This document shows positions 48,243-60,600 of a stretch of 64,000 nt of DNA, one piece after another. This DNA comes from Heliocidaris erythrogramma (lineage: Eukaryota; Echinodermata; Echinoidea; Camarodonta; Echinometridae): contig CM046859.1 of the NCBI GenBank assembly GCA_025617745.1, positions 25,528,871 to 25,592,870 of the forward strand. The letters are read 5' to 3'. A program made the translations under genes and the position numbers. Position 1 is the first letter of the stretch. The number at the start of each line of letters is the position of its first letter. The notes below the pieces were generated by a model, which worked only from the letters and a program-made list of their open reading frames with translations, was not told the origin of the DNA and ran no database searches.

Positions 48243-48837
48243 AAGTGAGGGAGTGAAGGAGGGCCTGGGAGGGGTCGTGCAAATTTTTCTTTTCTCTTTC
48301 ATGTTTCTACCCCCTCTCTCTCTCTTGCTATCTGTGTCTCCTCGAGTCCTTTATCCACGTCGTCATCAAATTGGAGAATGTCTCAGATTTGATTTTGAAT
48401 TTTAATATAATCCGACCTGTTATCATTTGTCATTTATCTATTTACTTTTTGCTTGTTTCATGCAGGTTACGAGATACATGTCTGTGCCCCCATGTCACCT
48501 GTTCATGCTTGTAACGGTATCTCCATCTGTCCTTGCCGGTGGGACGGGAGACGGAGGGGGAGAAGGAGGGGGAGTGGCAGTCGAGGTGACCATACCATAC
48601 CATACTTCTTTTCAAGGAAGGATGGTGTAAGACGTTTCTACCTTCAAAAGAGAAAGGAAAAATATTTTAAAAAGCAGGCAATAGGGGGCAATAGGATTGT
48701 AAGCTTGAGGACTCATCATAATGGGATTTATTTTCTTCCCATTTCTACATAATTAGTGCAGTAGCCACTGACACTGACAAATTAGTGTCAAAAATATTGT
48801 TTTGTTATCAACCGTTAAGATATGACAATTAAAATAT

Positions 48838-48873
48838 TTGATTTGATTTGATTTGATTTGATTTGATTTGATT
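48838..48873. repeat. (GATTT)n microsatellite
   Basis: About seven consecutive GATTT pentamers without interruption, in intergenic DNA. Confidence 0.9.
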
Positions 48874-48973
48874 TACAGAATATAAATAATGTTAACATGA
48901 AAAAATAATATTCGAAGGGTCGCTCTGCTCAGCTGTGCCATTGCAGCACAGCTAGTCTGCCGAGGGGTCTAGT

Positions 48974-49107
48974 GCCCTCTATCTTGCATACAAAGTTGCG
49001 TTAATAAACGAAAGGCCCAAAATACTTTACCCTGATTAGTTGGAAATCAATTTGGTTGCGTTTAATTTCCTGAGTTGCGTTTAAACGCAACTTTCTATGC
49101 AAGAGGA
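48974..49107. mobile_element. TTGCATAAAAAGTTGC MITE family, copy 2
   Basis: The ends CCTCTATCTTGCATAC and TATGCAAGAGGA and the inner GTTGCGTTTAA words match the element at 17015-17140. It is more diverged than that copy. Confidence 0.7.
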
Positions 49108-49267
49108 TTTTGATGATAAAACAAACAAACGAGAAAAATAATATGCGACAAAAAGTTTCTTCATTTACTAACTATTGTCCACGGCGGACCGTTGAATATT
49201 AATGAGTCAGAAAGAAGGGGATCTTCGGTATTTGATTTCAGTTCATCGTGACTTGGCCGTGAACCAG

Positions 49268-49335
49268 AATAGCCTGGTGATTAAGTCGCTGCCCGGCAAG
49301 CAGTAGATGACAGGTTCGAATCCAGCTGGATCCAA
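49268..49335 (+). repeat. tRNA-like sequence, probable SINE head
   Basis: TAGCCTGGTGATTAAG followed by CAGGTTCGAATCC about 35 bases later resembles box A and box B of a tRNA. I could not build a full cloverleaf with matching acceptor arms, so I read it as a tRNA-derived repeat rather than a functional tRNA. It directly precedes the 49445 repeat copy. Confidence 0.5.
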
Positions 49336-49444
49336 ATTTTGTCTGACTTGTGATTCCGATTTTCATTACAGTTTGAGCGTACGATCTTTAACACTGGGAG
49401 TAATGCCTAAAATTTGTTTACAAATTAAAATTAAAATTCCTCCC

Positions 49445-50782
49445 ATTAAAGTAGCAAAGAAAATCACAAATGTGGCAATTAATGTATCACTAGAAACTGG
49501 GAAGCTTACAGATGGCAATCGTGTAAGTTTTATGTCAACTGCGTATCTGATGATTATAAAAACAACATAAATAAAAGCTCTTCTCAGCATCTCTAATATC
49601 CGACGATTCGCCAGAAATAGAGCGATGTTTTGATGTCGTCACACTAGGGACCAATCCTGCTTAAGCAGACGACGTCCTATAATGAATGAACGTAATTGCA
49701 ATGCAATTATTTATCAAATTATAAAGAGTTTTGTATATTTAAACATGACCTTATTTCACACCATTCTAAAAGGGAAAGTGAAACTGATTCTGATAACTAA
49801 AACCGTTTGATTGTAAATACACAGAAGAAGGGTCAATGATCAATGAAATAAACCCCACTTTCAAATTGAAAAGCCCTCCGAATAATAGCACGGATGGTAT
49901 TCGTTCCATCTTGAAACGCCGAACATGCCCCGATACAAGCAGCTGAAAATACAATGGCGTCTTATTTTGTTTACAAGTGACTGATTCCTTTATTTTTTTT
50001 AAAGACCTCAGCCTGACTGAATTTTGAAATATACCCTTTATTCATCCACGGGGAGCTATATATTTTCTGAACAAATTGAAACCAACTTCATGAGATTCCG
50101 TTTCCTGTGGAATGAGTAACAGCGTCCCGAATGTTGAGCCCGGTGGTTTTTCTGACGAGGGCCCCGTCTCTGAGGAACGCTACTTTGCGGGGGGGGGGGG
50201 GGGTAAAAATTTGATGACGACATATCGTGTATGTCGTCACACGTCTAGCGACCCCCTGCAGTTTCCTCTGTTGTTACGCCATAGGGAGGGGGCGGACAAA
50301 AAAAAAATCTTTTTTATTTTTTATGGATAAACGGAGACGAAAATTTATGAATATATACCCAGGGTAATTATATTCTTTGTTTACTAAGCTTTACGTCAAT
50401 ATATGGTTATTTTGGGTCAGGCTGAGGTCTTTAACGCTGGATTTTTCATCAAAATAATACCGTACACAAAGTTAAGAGTGAGGCAACAGACTGACGCTAG
50501 TCAAGTAAGAGAAATAAGTGAAGAGGAGATGACAAAACAGGCACTGAAAAATGTGTAAGATGTTATGGGACATCGTCTGCTTAGAAAGGACTGGTTCCTG
50601 GTGTGTCATCACACATCTCAGCAGCGTTCGAGGAGCTCTTCAGCTGCTATATCGGGGGCTGTATTTTACCGTTTTATAATTGATAATAATCATTACTTCA
50701 AATGTTTCCAAGCGTTGAATTTGGATAACCTTGTTTAATTTATGCCATCTATGCAATAATAAGTATTAAGCCGATATTTATT
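49445..50782. repeat. 0.9 kb interspersed repeat, copy 2 (interrupted)
   Basis: Collinear with 4884-5803 from the AAGAAAATCACAAAT segment to GTATTAAGCC, apart from a 428-bp insertion at 50003-50430 and small differences. It ends where both copies lose similarity after ATATTTA. Confidence 0.85.
50003..50430. mobile_element. TTAA-flanked element nested in repeat copy 2
   Basis: TTAA at 49999-50002 and at 50431-50434 flanks perfect 15-bp inverted ends, AGACCTCAGCCTGAC and GTCAGGCTGAGGTCT. The uninterrupted paralogue at 5441-5444 shows a single TTAA at the same point, so the TTAA was duplicated on insertion. The interior has a poly-G run near 50191 and no recognisable protein. Confidence 0.92.
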
Positions 50783-50911
50783 TTGATGGAAATTTCTTGT
50801 AATGTGATCTTTAAGCATCTTCATTTACTAAAAAATGTGATTATAGTTTTTGTGATTTTTGGTTGACTTATTACAGAAATGTAGGCCTACTTTTGGCGAA
50901 TTCGAAAAATG

Positions 50912-51310
50912 AGTGTTTCTAATTAGTAGTTATCCACTATGAAAACTACTTACTGAAAAATTGATTAAAAACAATGCCCTTTCTTCCTCAATCTAAATAA
51001 TTAAGCTGACCTTGGTCTTGTTCGTCATATATATAAGATTATTTATGGTATTGGTTCTCCGACTCTCTGCCTCTCTTAATTTATATATTATCTTTTTTTG
51101 TTGAAGCCTTTTTGTTCTATTTTTTTTTCTTAAAAAATTAGTGTTTCTAATTAGTGGTTATCCACTATGAAAACTACTTACTGAAAAATTGATTAAAAAC
51201 AATGCCCTTTCTTTACTAATCTGAATAATTAAGCTGGCCTTGGTCTTGTTCGTCATATATACTGGTCTATGTAAGATTATTTATGGTATTGGTTCTCCGA
51301 ATCTCTCTCT
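50912..51310. repeat. ~228-bp tandem duplication
   Basis: The segment beginning AGTGTTTCTAATTAGT at 50912 recurs from 51140, and both copies proceed through CTTGGTCTTGTTCGTCATAT to GGTATTGGTTCTCCGA. About 60 bases of unrelated T-rich sequence separate them. Confidence 0.85.
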
Positions 51311-51610
51311 CAATTTATATATTTTTCTCTTTACCCCAGTCTGTTTTTCTTTCTTTGTCTTTCATTGTTTCTTTCTATCTCCGTCTCAGTAGATGTATGT
51401 CTGGCTCTTCATCCCTCTCTCTCTCCTTTCTTTCCCTCCCTCCACCCTCCCCCCTCTCTCTCCCACTCTCACACTCCCAACCAGCTCTAGACCATTCATT
51501 TCCTAAACTAAATGCATACACCTATTCAGTGCAGGGATACACATATCTAGCTGCTAGGGCACTTAAGCAATCAACAGACAGAATTCCAAGAAATGCTTTA
51601 TATGTATGAA

Positions 51611-54142
51611 ATTGTTTATTAATGCTTGTTACAGACATATGAATCACTGAAAATAAACAAGATAGACACTTACTGCCTAAAAGAGAAATACATGAACTTC
51701 TGTTTATAAATGAACTTAAAGCATATATACATTTCTTGTATACATGTATGGTAAGAGCAATTGTAAACTTAACCTTTAACGTAACAAGTAAAAGCTACGC
51801 ACAAAAGATTAGGAAGAATTCTTCTGTGTGTTTTTTTTAATACAAAAAGCTGGCAAAATATTTCCCTTCCTATAGTTACAGATCTTTGACTTAATTTATT
51901 TTCATAATACAAACATGTATACCAAAATGTACATCTTGTATGACTACAGTGTATGGCAAAGTTTATTCACATTGTAAACACAGAAGAATTTGAAATCTGA
52001 CTCCATGAACACCTACAGGGGGAAATGACAACAAAAACTTTGAAATCTATGAAATACAGAAGAACAACACTGCATATATCTGTTGTAATATCATGAAAGG
52101 ATAGCCACTAACACATACATTGCATCATTACAATCTATAACTTAAATAATTCTTAAAAGTGCAATACTAGTATAGGAAAAAAAATGAGTTGTGCAGATGT
52201 TTTTAAGGAAGAGAGAATAAAGAGAGGATGTGGGAAGAATATGGATATGCTTTGGCTAGTTATCTTATAGAAATCAACAGTGAAATATACCTCACAGATA
52301 TGCCACATATGCAGATATTGCATGATGATATATCATTATGATTATTGCTTTCACAAGAGGGAATAAGATCATACTTAAGTAAGATGCAAGCTGCATGGAG
52401 CAGCGTAAGAGCTGAGCTTTTTTTTTACGATCTAGACATTTGTTTTGAATTTAAGGGGTCCCAGATTTCAGGACCCGATACAAACACTGATCAATTATTA
52501 TGGATCTATTATTGTGTTACTATATGGATGCCCCACTCAAATTAATGCACTTCCTATTGTCTTCTAAGATTCTCAAGGCCAGAGTAAAACATATCTTTAA
52601 TTCTGCTCTTTAAAGTATATCAAATAATCTGTTTGTTTAATTTTCTCTTTTCTTTTCTCTTTAAATATATCAAATGTCAAATGCTTTGCAAGCTAATGGA
52701 CTATAATGATATAGAATTAGTAGAAAATTATACAAAAGAGGAGATGAAATACTGTACTTTTCAAAAATTACTTTTCATCTTTAAAAGCAAAAGAAAAAAG
52801 TGAAAACATTAATTCACAGAGGGGGAAATTAAAAGAAATTTACAAAACGAATGGTCCACCTCAAATAACACAACTGAATTCCAAACACAGATTTACACTA
52901 TACATTTAAGACCAGCATGTCTACTTATATTTACACTAAAAATACATCAAATTGTCAAAAGCACTTTTATCAATATAAACAAAAGCTGTGAATACACTAC
53001 GATGCTGGTTTTCAAAAAGTTTACCTGAATACAGGGTTTAAAAAAAAAGCATCAATTCTTTCCTTTTCCCTATTCTTTCAAAAGCACCAAAACTGAAGAC
53101 CAGAAGATTAAGAAACAATTGTTTCATCTACTAATAATGATCAAGGAAAACAAATAATTTATAAACTACATGTAGTAATACATAACTATTTGCTTACAAA
53201 ATTTTATGAAGATGAAAAGGTCGAAGTACAACCGATTATATGAAATTGATAACCGCAACAATGTTTTAACGATTAAAAACAACTCCATCCACTGTTCCTG
53301 GTGATTTAAAAACACATAAGGAAAAAGGTTTTAAGTATTTGTTCTTGTAAAAATTAAAAAGTTACATATCTAACACCAATGAAACAAGGAGTGCCAATTG
53401 GCTAAAACTTTCAATAAAAAGACATTAAAATTGCCAAGACTCTTTATTCAAATCCTCAAATTCACTGGAAATTTCAACAAATTCAATAAAAAAATCTAAA
53501 CACGAGAGCACACTGATTTTAAAGTGATCCTTGGTAATTATAAATATTAATAACCAATGAAAAAAAAAATAGATTACAAATTTAAAGAAATGTATACATT
53601 GTTGCTGATGTAAACAAACAGAATTAGCTTATCTGGGAGACCTACGTTTACAAAGAAATAATCACATTTTTAATTATGATGAAATGATGTTCAATTGCAA
53701 CACTTGATAAAAATATCATGTTACTGGCTAAAAAGGTAGAAAAACTAACAGTTAAACCTGAATAAAAAGTGAATACCATTGAAATGTAACCATATGCTGA
53801 ATAGAAGGGATAAATGGAGATACATGAAAGCAGTTTTGGTGAAACGTTCATTTTTCTAGTTTGGTGAAAAAGAAGTTCGTTGGCCGTTTGCTCAAGTGAC
53901 ATAAATTTCAAGAAATATGAAGATGTACATGTAGAGTCTTGGGCTGTAAAACTTTAACTCCATATCTGGCTCACGTAAAACTGTTCAAGGTTCCAGGTTT
54001 TTGAACAATTTATGGATAACTAAAGCAGGAAGTAAAAACATCTCTGCAACTTATCTTATATTACTCTACAATGAAAGAAAGATTAGGAAAGGGAGGAGGG
54101 TGTAAATAGAAAGGGGAGAGAGAGAGAGCTAGAGATCGAAAG

Positions 54143-54179
<37 letters not shown>

Positions 54180-56449
54180 GAGGAAGCAGCAATATGAATG
54201 AGGTGGGAAGCAAAAGAAAAAGACGGATTTACAAATAGAATAATGGCAGTATCAACGTATATGTATGTGTGTACCTTAAGCAACTGTACTGAATGGATAA
54301 TAAAAATGAATATAATACTGCAGCTAGTAGTTTACACACAGCATTTAAGGAAACATAACATACACATTCTGATGCAATTGACTATATAGTACATATCTAT
54401 CAACTTAAGTACATTACCGAATTCAGCACATGAAAATATCAAATTCAAATTAAAAATTGTACTGCTCAAATAATTCATCTGTACAAGAAAATGGTTGCCA
54501 TCTCTTCTTTTTTGTATTTGTTAGAAATTATAATACAAGCTGCAAAATTAGCGGTAATTCCTCAAGAATCAAAATGCATGATGGCAGTATTAAACCTGAT
54601 CAGAATATCTCACATATTTGAAGTGGTATCTGTATTTGAGAAGGCATTTTTGTATATAAGCCAACAAATATCCCATGAAATTATCTGCAATATATAAGAT
54701 CATTTGAGGCTGATTAAGGAAGAGGAATAAATCGAAACGCACATGGCTCTTGAAAACTCAACCTTGAAGTGGCATAAAAAACATGATCAAATATACATCT
54801 TTGTCTTTCTCAAAAATAACTTACTTTTGTACATATTTGTTAGGCCTGCTGCAGCTTAATAGCATCAGACATGCAGTCATATTATTATCCTCTCTCATAA
54901 AGACATACAAGTCACTCAAAAGTACCATATCTGTATATCTAGTGTAGTACATATGTAGTTTTTAGTACTTAACAAGAATCATGCTAGAAATTAAAATCAC
55001 AACCAGGTTTGTTTTAGTACTCACATCGATTATGCATGCTAATCATGATTGTTGGAATCCCAAATTAATACCACAATTTCAGTGTTTTAGTTTTTCTCAG
55101 TACTTTATTCAATTCAAGCTACGTATCCCTATAAATTTGCAGAGGGGCCCATTAACAAACCTCCGCAAATAAACAATGTGCAGTTATCAACTTTGCCCAT
55201 TGTGTTGGAATTTTATGGGTTTAAATTTGAAGTCGGTGATTCGAAAGCTAGTTAAAACAAAACGTGGTATTAAACTCTGAGGTAAGATTCTGAACATCTA
55301 AAAGTATGTACAAACACAAATCTACTCGTTTTATTCTGTCTCAAATGCTGATTGTCAAAATCCAGTGTACGCTACGTGATTCAAAAGTGACATTAATCAT
55401 AGTACCTACACAAACCTTGAGACATACCATATCAACTAGTGCTCTACTCGATACCACCATGTGACGCCAAGCATCATAACTCAGATGGTATTCCAAACTT
55501 ATGCACAAGTTAGCAATGTCATAATCCCCGATGCCCTTGTCTCAGCTCTTGTTATCAAGTTTGTTAAAATATATAGCTTGCTTGTTCCATATTGAGATGA
55601 AATCCATTCCAAATCATATCCATGTCATCTGGGAAGCAGTGATGACTTCTTTCCTTCTACATGTATCACTGCGAGTCGTTCTACAGTAATGTAATAACTA
55701 TGCTCAAGTCACGTTTCCGCAGTTGAAGATGCGTTCCAACTAGCCTTTATCACCGTTAATGCTCGGCAATATCTCTTTGCGAAAGTATCAGTCAGTTCTT
55801 CTCTTCCACTGTACATGTATACGGACAGTAATAAGAGTTCTCCATGAACAACAGAATCTTTGAAAACCGAAAAGAATGATTAATATACGGCAGTAGGCGA
55901 CATGGCTGAATATGAATAGCTTTTAAACAAAATAACTTCAGAATCTCGCAATTTCTCTGTATAGTGTCCCATAACTGCTTAAGACTTCTATCGTAAAGGT
56001 TCTGGCAATAAAAGACAAGATACTCCAAGCTATTTAAAGCTTGTCTCTGCCATTCAATGTCTTCTATTTTGAAGTCCATATTGCTACAACATCCAAGCAG
56101 TGCCTGGGCTGAAGTATATGCATAGATAAGGTCCTTTCTACCAGTTCTTACAACAATCCATTCTTGGAAGGATGTGATTGAATTAAACGGAGGATACCTA
56201 TCCACCATTTTCAAGTTGATTTATGCTCTCCACTTAATAATGAACACTGGAGTAGAAGACAACTTGGCTGTAAAAAAAAAAAAAATCCACTTTCATCATG
56301 TGGACATCTTACTTTTTATCACTCCATTTTTCTGAGTGCAAAATATAGACTTTGACCCCAAGTTGTACAGTTAGTAATTCACTACTATTTCAACGTCTTT
56401 GGAGTACTGTTGCTATATAGGTTTTCCAAGGAGAAGGCTGGGAAGGAGT
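51611..56449 (-). other. Probable long 3' UTR of the receptor phosphatase gene
   Basis: It follows the phosphatase stop codon on the minus strand without any recognisable exon. A candidate poly(A) signal (AATAAA on the minus strand) is at 51615-51620, near the change to simple-sequence DNA. A 140-codon frame at 55792-56214 has no recognisable domain and I treat it as chance. A (GA)n run lies at about 54117-54180. The UTR extent is inferred only. Confidence 0.4.
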
Positions 56450-57644
56450 CTATGTGTAGTGATCAAACGAGCCAAGGTACTCCAGTGCAGCGTGGTAGCA
56501 GAACTGATACTGATCCTGGAACATAGAAAAAGAAAAGAGTATAGGAATATTTCACCAAGTTTGTGAAATCTTAAGCTATAAAAGCACTTCTAGCGTTCTG
56601 GTCGAAAACTTACAGCAGACTTACATTACAAAACTTACAGCAGATTTATATTACAAAACTTGCAGCAGACTTGAAAGATTACATGACAAAACATGCATCT
56701 ATAGACAAAGAATCCGACTCTAGAATGGAAAGCTGCGTCATAGCTTTGTACAATCTCTAGATCCGACTTTGAAGAGAATTACAACCATGTGACGCAATTA
56801 TTAGTTAAATAAACTGCTCTCCTCTTTTTCCATGATAAATAAAGTCTAAGAATATAGATTGCAGACACATTCCTGTGTCCTGATGACATCCACCAGTGGC
56901 AGCAGGTGCAATAAAAATCCAAAATCATTTTCACAAATGAAATCATCATAATACATGTGCCTCAATCTCACCACCAAACCGACTCCAAACCGTTTCCAAA
57001 CTGACCAAATCTTGGCTATTTTGCGTAATGTGATTTGTTGTTCTTCAGTCTGGTCTGGGCCCTGTTTCATAAAACTTGTTATCAATAACAACTGCCTCAT
57101 TTCTATGACAAATTTTCTCTCAGCCAGTCAGATGCAAGGATTTCAGTAGCTTATAACAGTTATTGCAACTTGTTATTGATAACAAGTTTTATGAAACGGG
57201 GCCCTGGTGTTGTTGTAGTAGGTGTGACTGAGGTACAAGCATCCGTAACGCAGTTGGTTCTGGAAGACCTACCTCTGTTTGTACCATAGCAGGCCTCTGG
57301 GTTCTCAACATCTTGACAGTCTGGAACATGTCGACGATACCCTCGTATCGCATCCTCTCCAAGACAACGCTGAGAGTGATGAAGACTCCTGTCCTCCCCA
57401 CTCCAGCACTGGAATGAGAAAGATTAGAAGAGATTGAGCAAACTTTAGATCATCTGAAATATCGGTATTTGTGTTATTTCTTATATTGTGGAAGAATAGA
57501 TCTTGGTCGATGCTGTCTTCTGAGCGTCCCTTAATACAGTGTTATTGCATTGCTTGTCATTTTAATCATCACCTCCATCAGCTAACCATCACCACCACCT
57601 TAACTACCTTAACCACAAACATCACCACCAACAACATCATCATC

Positions 57645-57676
<32 letters not shown>

Positions 57677-60600
57677 AATCATCATCATCGTCACCATCAT
57701 CATCGTCACTATCATCATCATCATCACTTTTTTGTCACCATCTGCGTCATTGTGGTCGTTGTCATCAATATCATTATCTCCATCACCACCATCACCATTA
57801 TATCCACAACATTCTTCATAATTAACACCATCACCATAACTACAACCACCACCTTCACCATGACAAACAACCAACACCATCATCTTCATCATATGAACTG
57901 ACCTGCAGTGTACTGTTATTGGTCCTTCTTGTCCGAACTGCTCCTTGGTTTTGTGAACCTGACCGATGAAGTCAATGAAGCCTTCTCCAGACTTGGGCAC
58001 TCCTTGCTCCGGCCAGTCCGTGAACTGGAATTGACGGATTGTTCTCGACTGCCCATCCTGTTCAAGGTGAAGAACAAGAATTTAGAATTTGAGATATATC
58101 TGTATGGGTGCAGTCTTCAAAGGCATGTCATACAATGGACGGCACTCTAAATTGTATAATATGTCATTTATACATTCTAAAGTTATCATCTAATAATCTA
58201 TTAAGAGGTAGATAACTGGCTTCTTACACACTTATTTCAGGAATATATTGTTTATCATGAGGACATCAACTTGAATTTCATATATCATATTAATTGTCTA
58301 AAGTCTAAATTACTGTACTGGTAATTACAGCTAAAGGTCACATGTACATGTACATGTAATTGACTCAAGTCACAAAATTCCCTAGAAAATGCTTTATTTT
58401 CACGAACAAGCCATTCCATTTGATTCTAACCTAAACCTGCTGCTGATAATGAAAGGGAATAGGAATGGTGTAGGAGAGGGGGAAGTGGGAGGGGGAAGGG
58501 GAAGGGGGAAGGGGGAAGGGGAGGGGAGGGGGAAGGGGAAGGGGGAAGGGGGAAGGGGAGGGGAGGGGGAAGGGGAGGGGAGGGGGAAGGGGAGGGGAGG
58601 GGGAAGGGGAAGGGGAAGGGGAAGGGGGAAGGGGAGGGGGAAGGGGAAGGGGAAGGGGGAAGGGGAGGGGGAAGGGGGAAGGGGGAATGGGAAGGGGGAA
58701 GGGGGAAGGGGGAATGGGAAGGGGGAAGGGGGAATGGGAAGGGGGAATGGGAAGGGGGAATGGGAAGGGGAATGGGAAGGGAAGGGGAATGGGAAGGGAA
58801 GGGGAATGGGAAGGGAAGGGGAATGGGAAGGGAAGGGGAATGGGAAGGGAAGGGGAATGGGAAGGGGAGGGGGAAGGGGGAAGGGGAGGGGGAGGGGGAA
58901 GGGGGAAGGGGAGGGGGAAGGGGGAAGGGGGAAGGGGAGGGGGAAGGGGGAAGGGGAGGGGGAAGGGGGAATGGGAAGGGGTGGGGGAATGGGAAGGGAA
59001 GGGGGAAGGCTGAGGGGGAAGGGGAAGGGGAATGGGAAGGGGGAATGGGAAGGGGGAATGGGAAGGGGGAGGGGTAAGCGACTTACCCTTGCATCTGTGA
59101 CCTTAAACTCTCTCAAGATGTATTGTGGCATGTTGTATTCTGACATGGGGTCCACTACAAAGTACTGATAGCGAGCTGACCTCTCAGCAGGCCAGTACTG
59201 ATGACATTTCTCCTGTGGGATAAAAAATAAGATGCAGAAATACAGAGTAACTTCAAGCAAAATTATCACCCATTAAGGTAGGTAAGGAGTTTCATCATGC
59301 TTTACTTTATTCACACGTTTTGTATGTATTTGAAATACACACCAAAAAAAACACAACATAGAATGAAATGTTTCAATTACATACAAATTTCATCCTTCAA
59401 ACAAACTTATTCCGTTTGCATTTGCTTCATTGGTTCACTTAGTGCTAGTGACACTTTGGCTGCAAGTTACCTAACCAATTACAACAGTTCCTTTCTTTAG
59501 AAAAGTATCATTTAAGAAATTTACCACATATTTATGGTAAAGTGCTATTAAAACAGAATGCTTGTATCATCACCATTCATACCTTGGTCTATTGTCAGCT
59601 TTGTATTGGTAACACTTAAAGGAGAATGAAACCCTGGGGAAATATCAATTTTAATGAAAAGATAGTAAAGAGAGAAGCAATTTAAAAAAAGTTCCATCAA
59701 AATCGGTTAAGAAATGAAAAAGTTGTGAAAGTTTGAAAAGTCTCGATTTACTTTCTATGGCGATCCTCAAATTGGCTATTTGCTTCAATGTGGCAGGTTT
59801 TTGTGGACAACTCTCCATATGTTTTGTACACAAAATTTCATATTTTCTCCATTATCTCTAAAGATGCTACTTGTCTCTTTGTGACCTCAACATATGTTGT
59901 GTAAAATACATTTTACCGTGATATACATAGAGCTAAAAAAGAGACAAGCTGTACCTTGAGAGATAATGGAGAAAATCTGAAATTTTGTGTACAAAACATA
60001 TGGAGAGTTGTCCACAAAAACCTGCCACATTGAAGCAAATAGCCAATTTGAGGATCGCCATAGAAAGTAAATCGAGACTTTTCAAACTTTCACAACTTTT
60101 TCATTTCTTAACCGATTTTGATGGAACTTTTTTTAAATTGCTTCTCTCTTTACTATCTTTTCATTAAAATGGATATTTCCCCAGGGTTTCATTCTCCTTT
60201 AAGTTAATTGCCACTACTTGGGCAGACTACCATGAAAGGACTTAAGAAACAAAGCCATTGATGCGAAGAGCATCGTTACAAAAGATTTGTAAGAGGGACA
60301 TAAGGTGAAGAATTTCAGACAGGAGATTAGAAACAAAGCCACTGATGAGGAAAGCTGCTCACAACAGCTTGTAAACAGGAAGTGAATCAAATGCAAAGGT
60401 TAAGAAAGGAGAGTCAAGGCAAGGCTATTGATAGGAAGAAATACTGACAGGTTTGTAACTAGCTGGTAGCACTACACTTCCAAATTACAGTCAAACCTGC
60501 TGTAGCGTCTGCCTGTATTACAGAAAGACCCATTTTGGGGGGTTTCTCTTGAAAAGCATTTCTTCTTGAAACCAGAACTATGGGAATTATGTATATAAAG

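Larger units (their letters stand above)
45350..51610. other. Intergenic region between KDM4 and the receptor phosphatase
   Basis: No coding exon is recognisable on either strand. Open frames here are short and domain-free. The region holds several elements listed separately: the hairpin MITE at 46373, a SINE at 47588, palindromic elements at 48085 and 48974, a (GATTT)n array, a tRNA-like sequence, the second copy of the 0.9 kb repeat with its nested insertion, and a ~230-bp tandem duplication. It also contains CT-rich simple sequence at about 51300-51475. Confidence 0.6.

Noticed and set aside
49268-49335. Possible tRNA gene
   Set aside because: Box A/B-like words are present but I could not form a full cloverleaf with an acceptor stem; a SINE head is more likely.
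55792-56214. 140-codon minus-strand frame after the phosphatase stop
   Set aside because: No recognisable domain, no splice link to the phosphatase exons, and it lies in probable 3' UTR; treated as chance.
58389-59269. Gly/Lys/Arg-rich frames (plus) and Pro/Phe/Ser-rich frames (minus) of up to 289 codons
   Set aside because: They translate the purine tract; only the small part at 59087-59212 on the minus strand is a real exon, of the phosphatase.
59651-60167. Two identical 60-codon frames on opposite strands
   Set aside because: They are the two arms of the fold-back element, not genes; no domain is recognisable.
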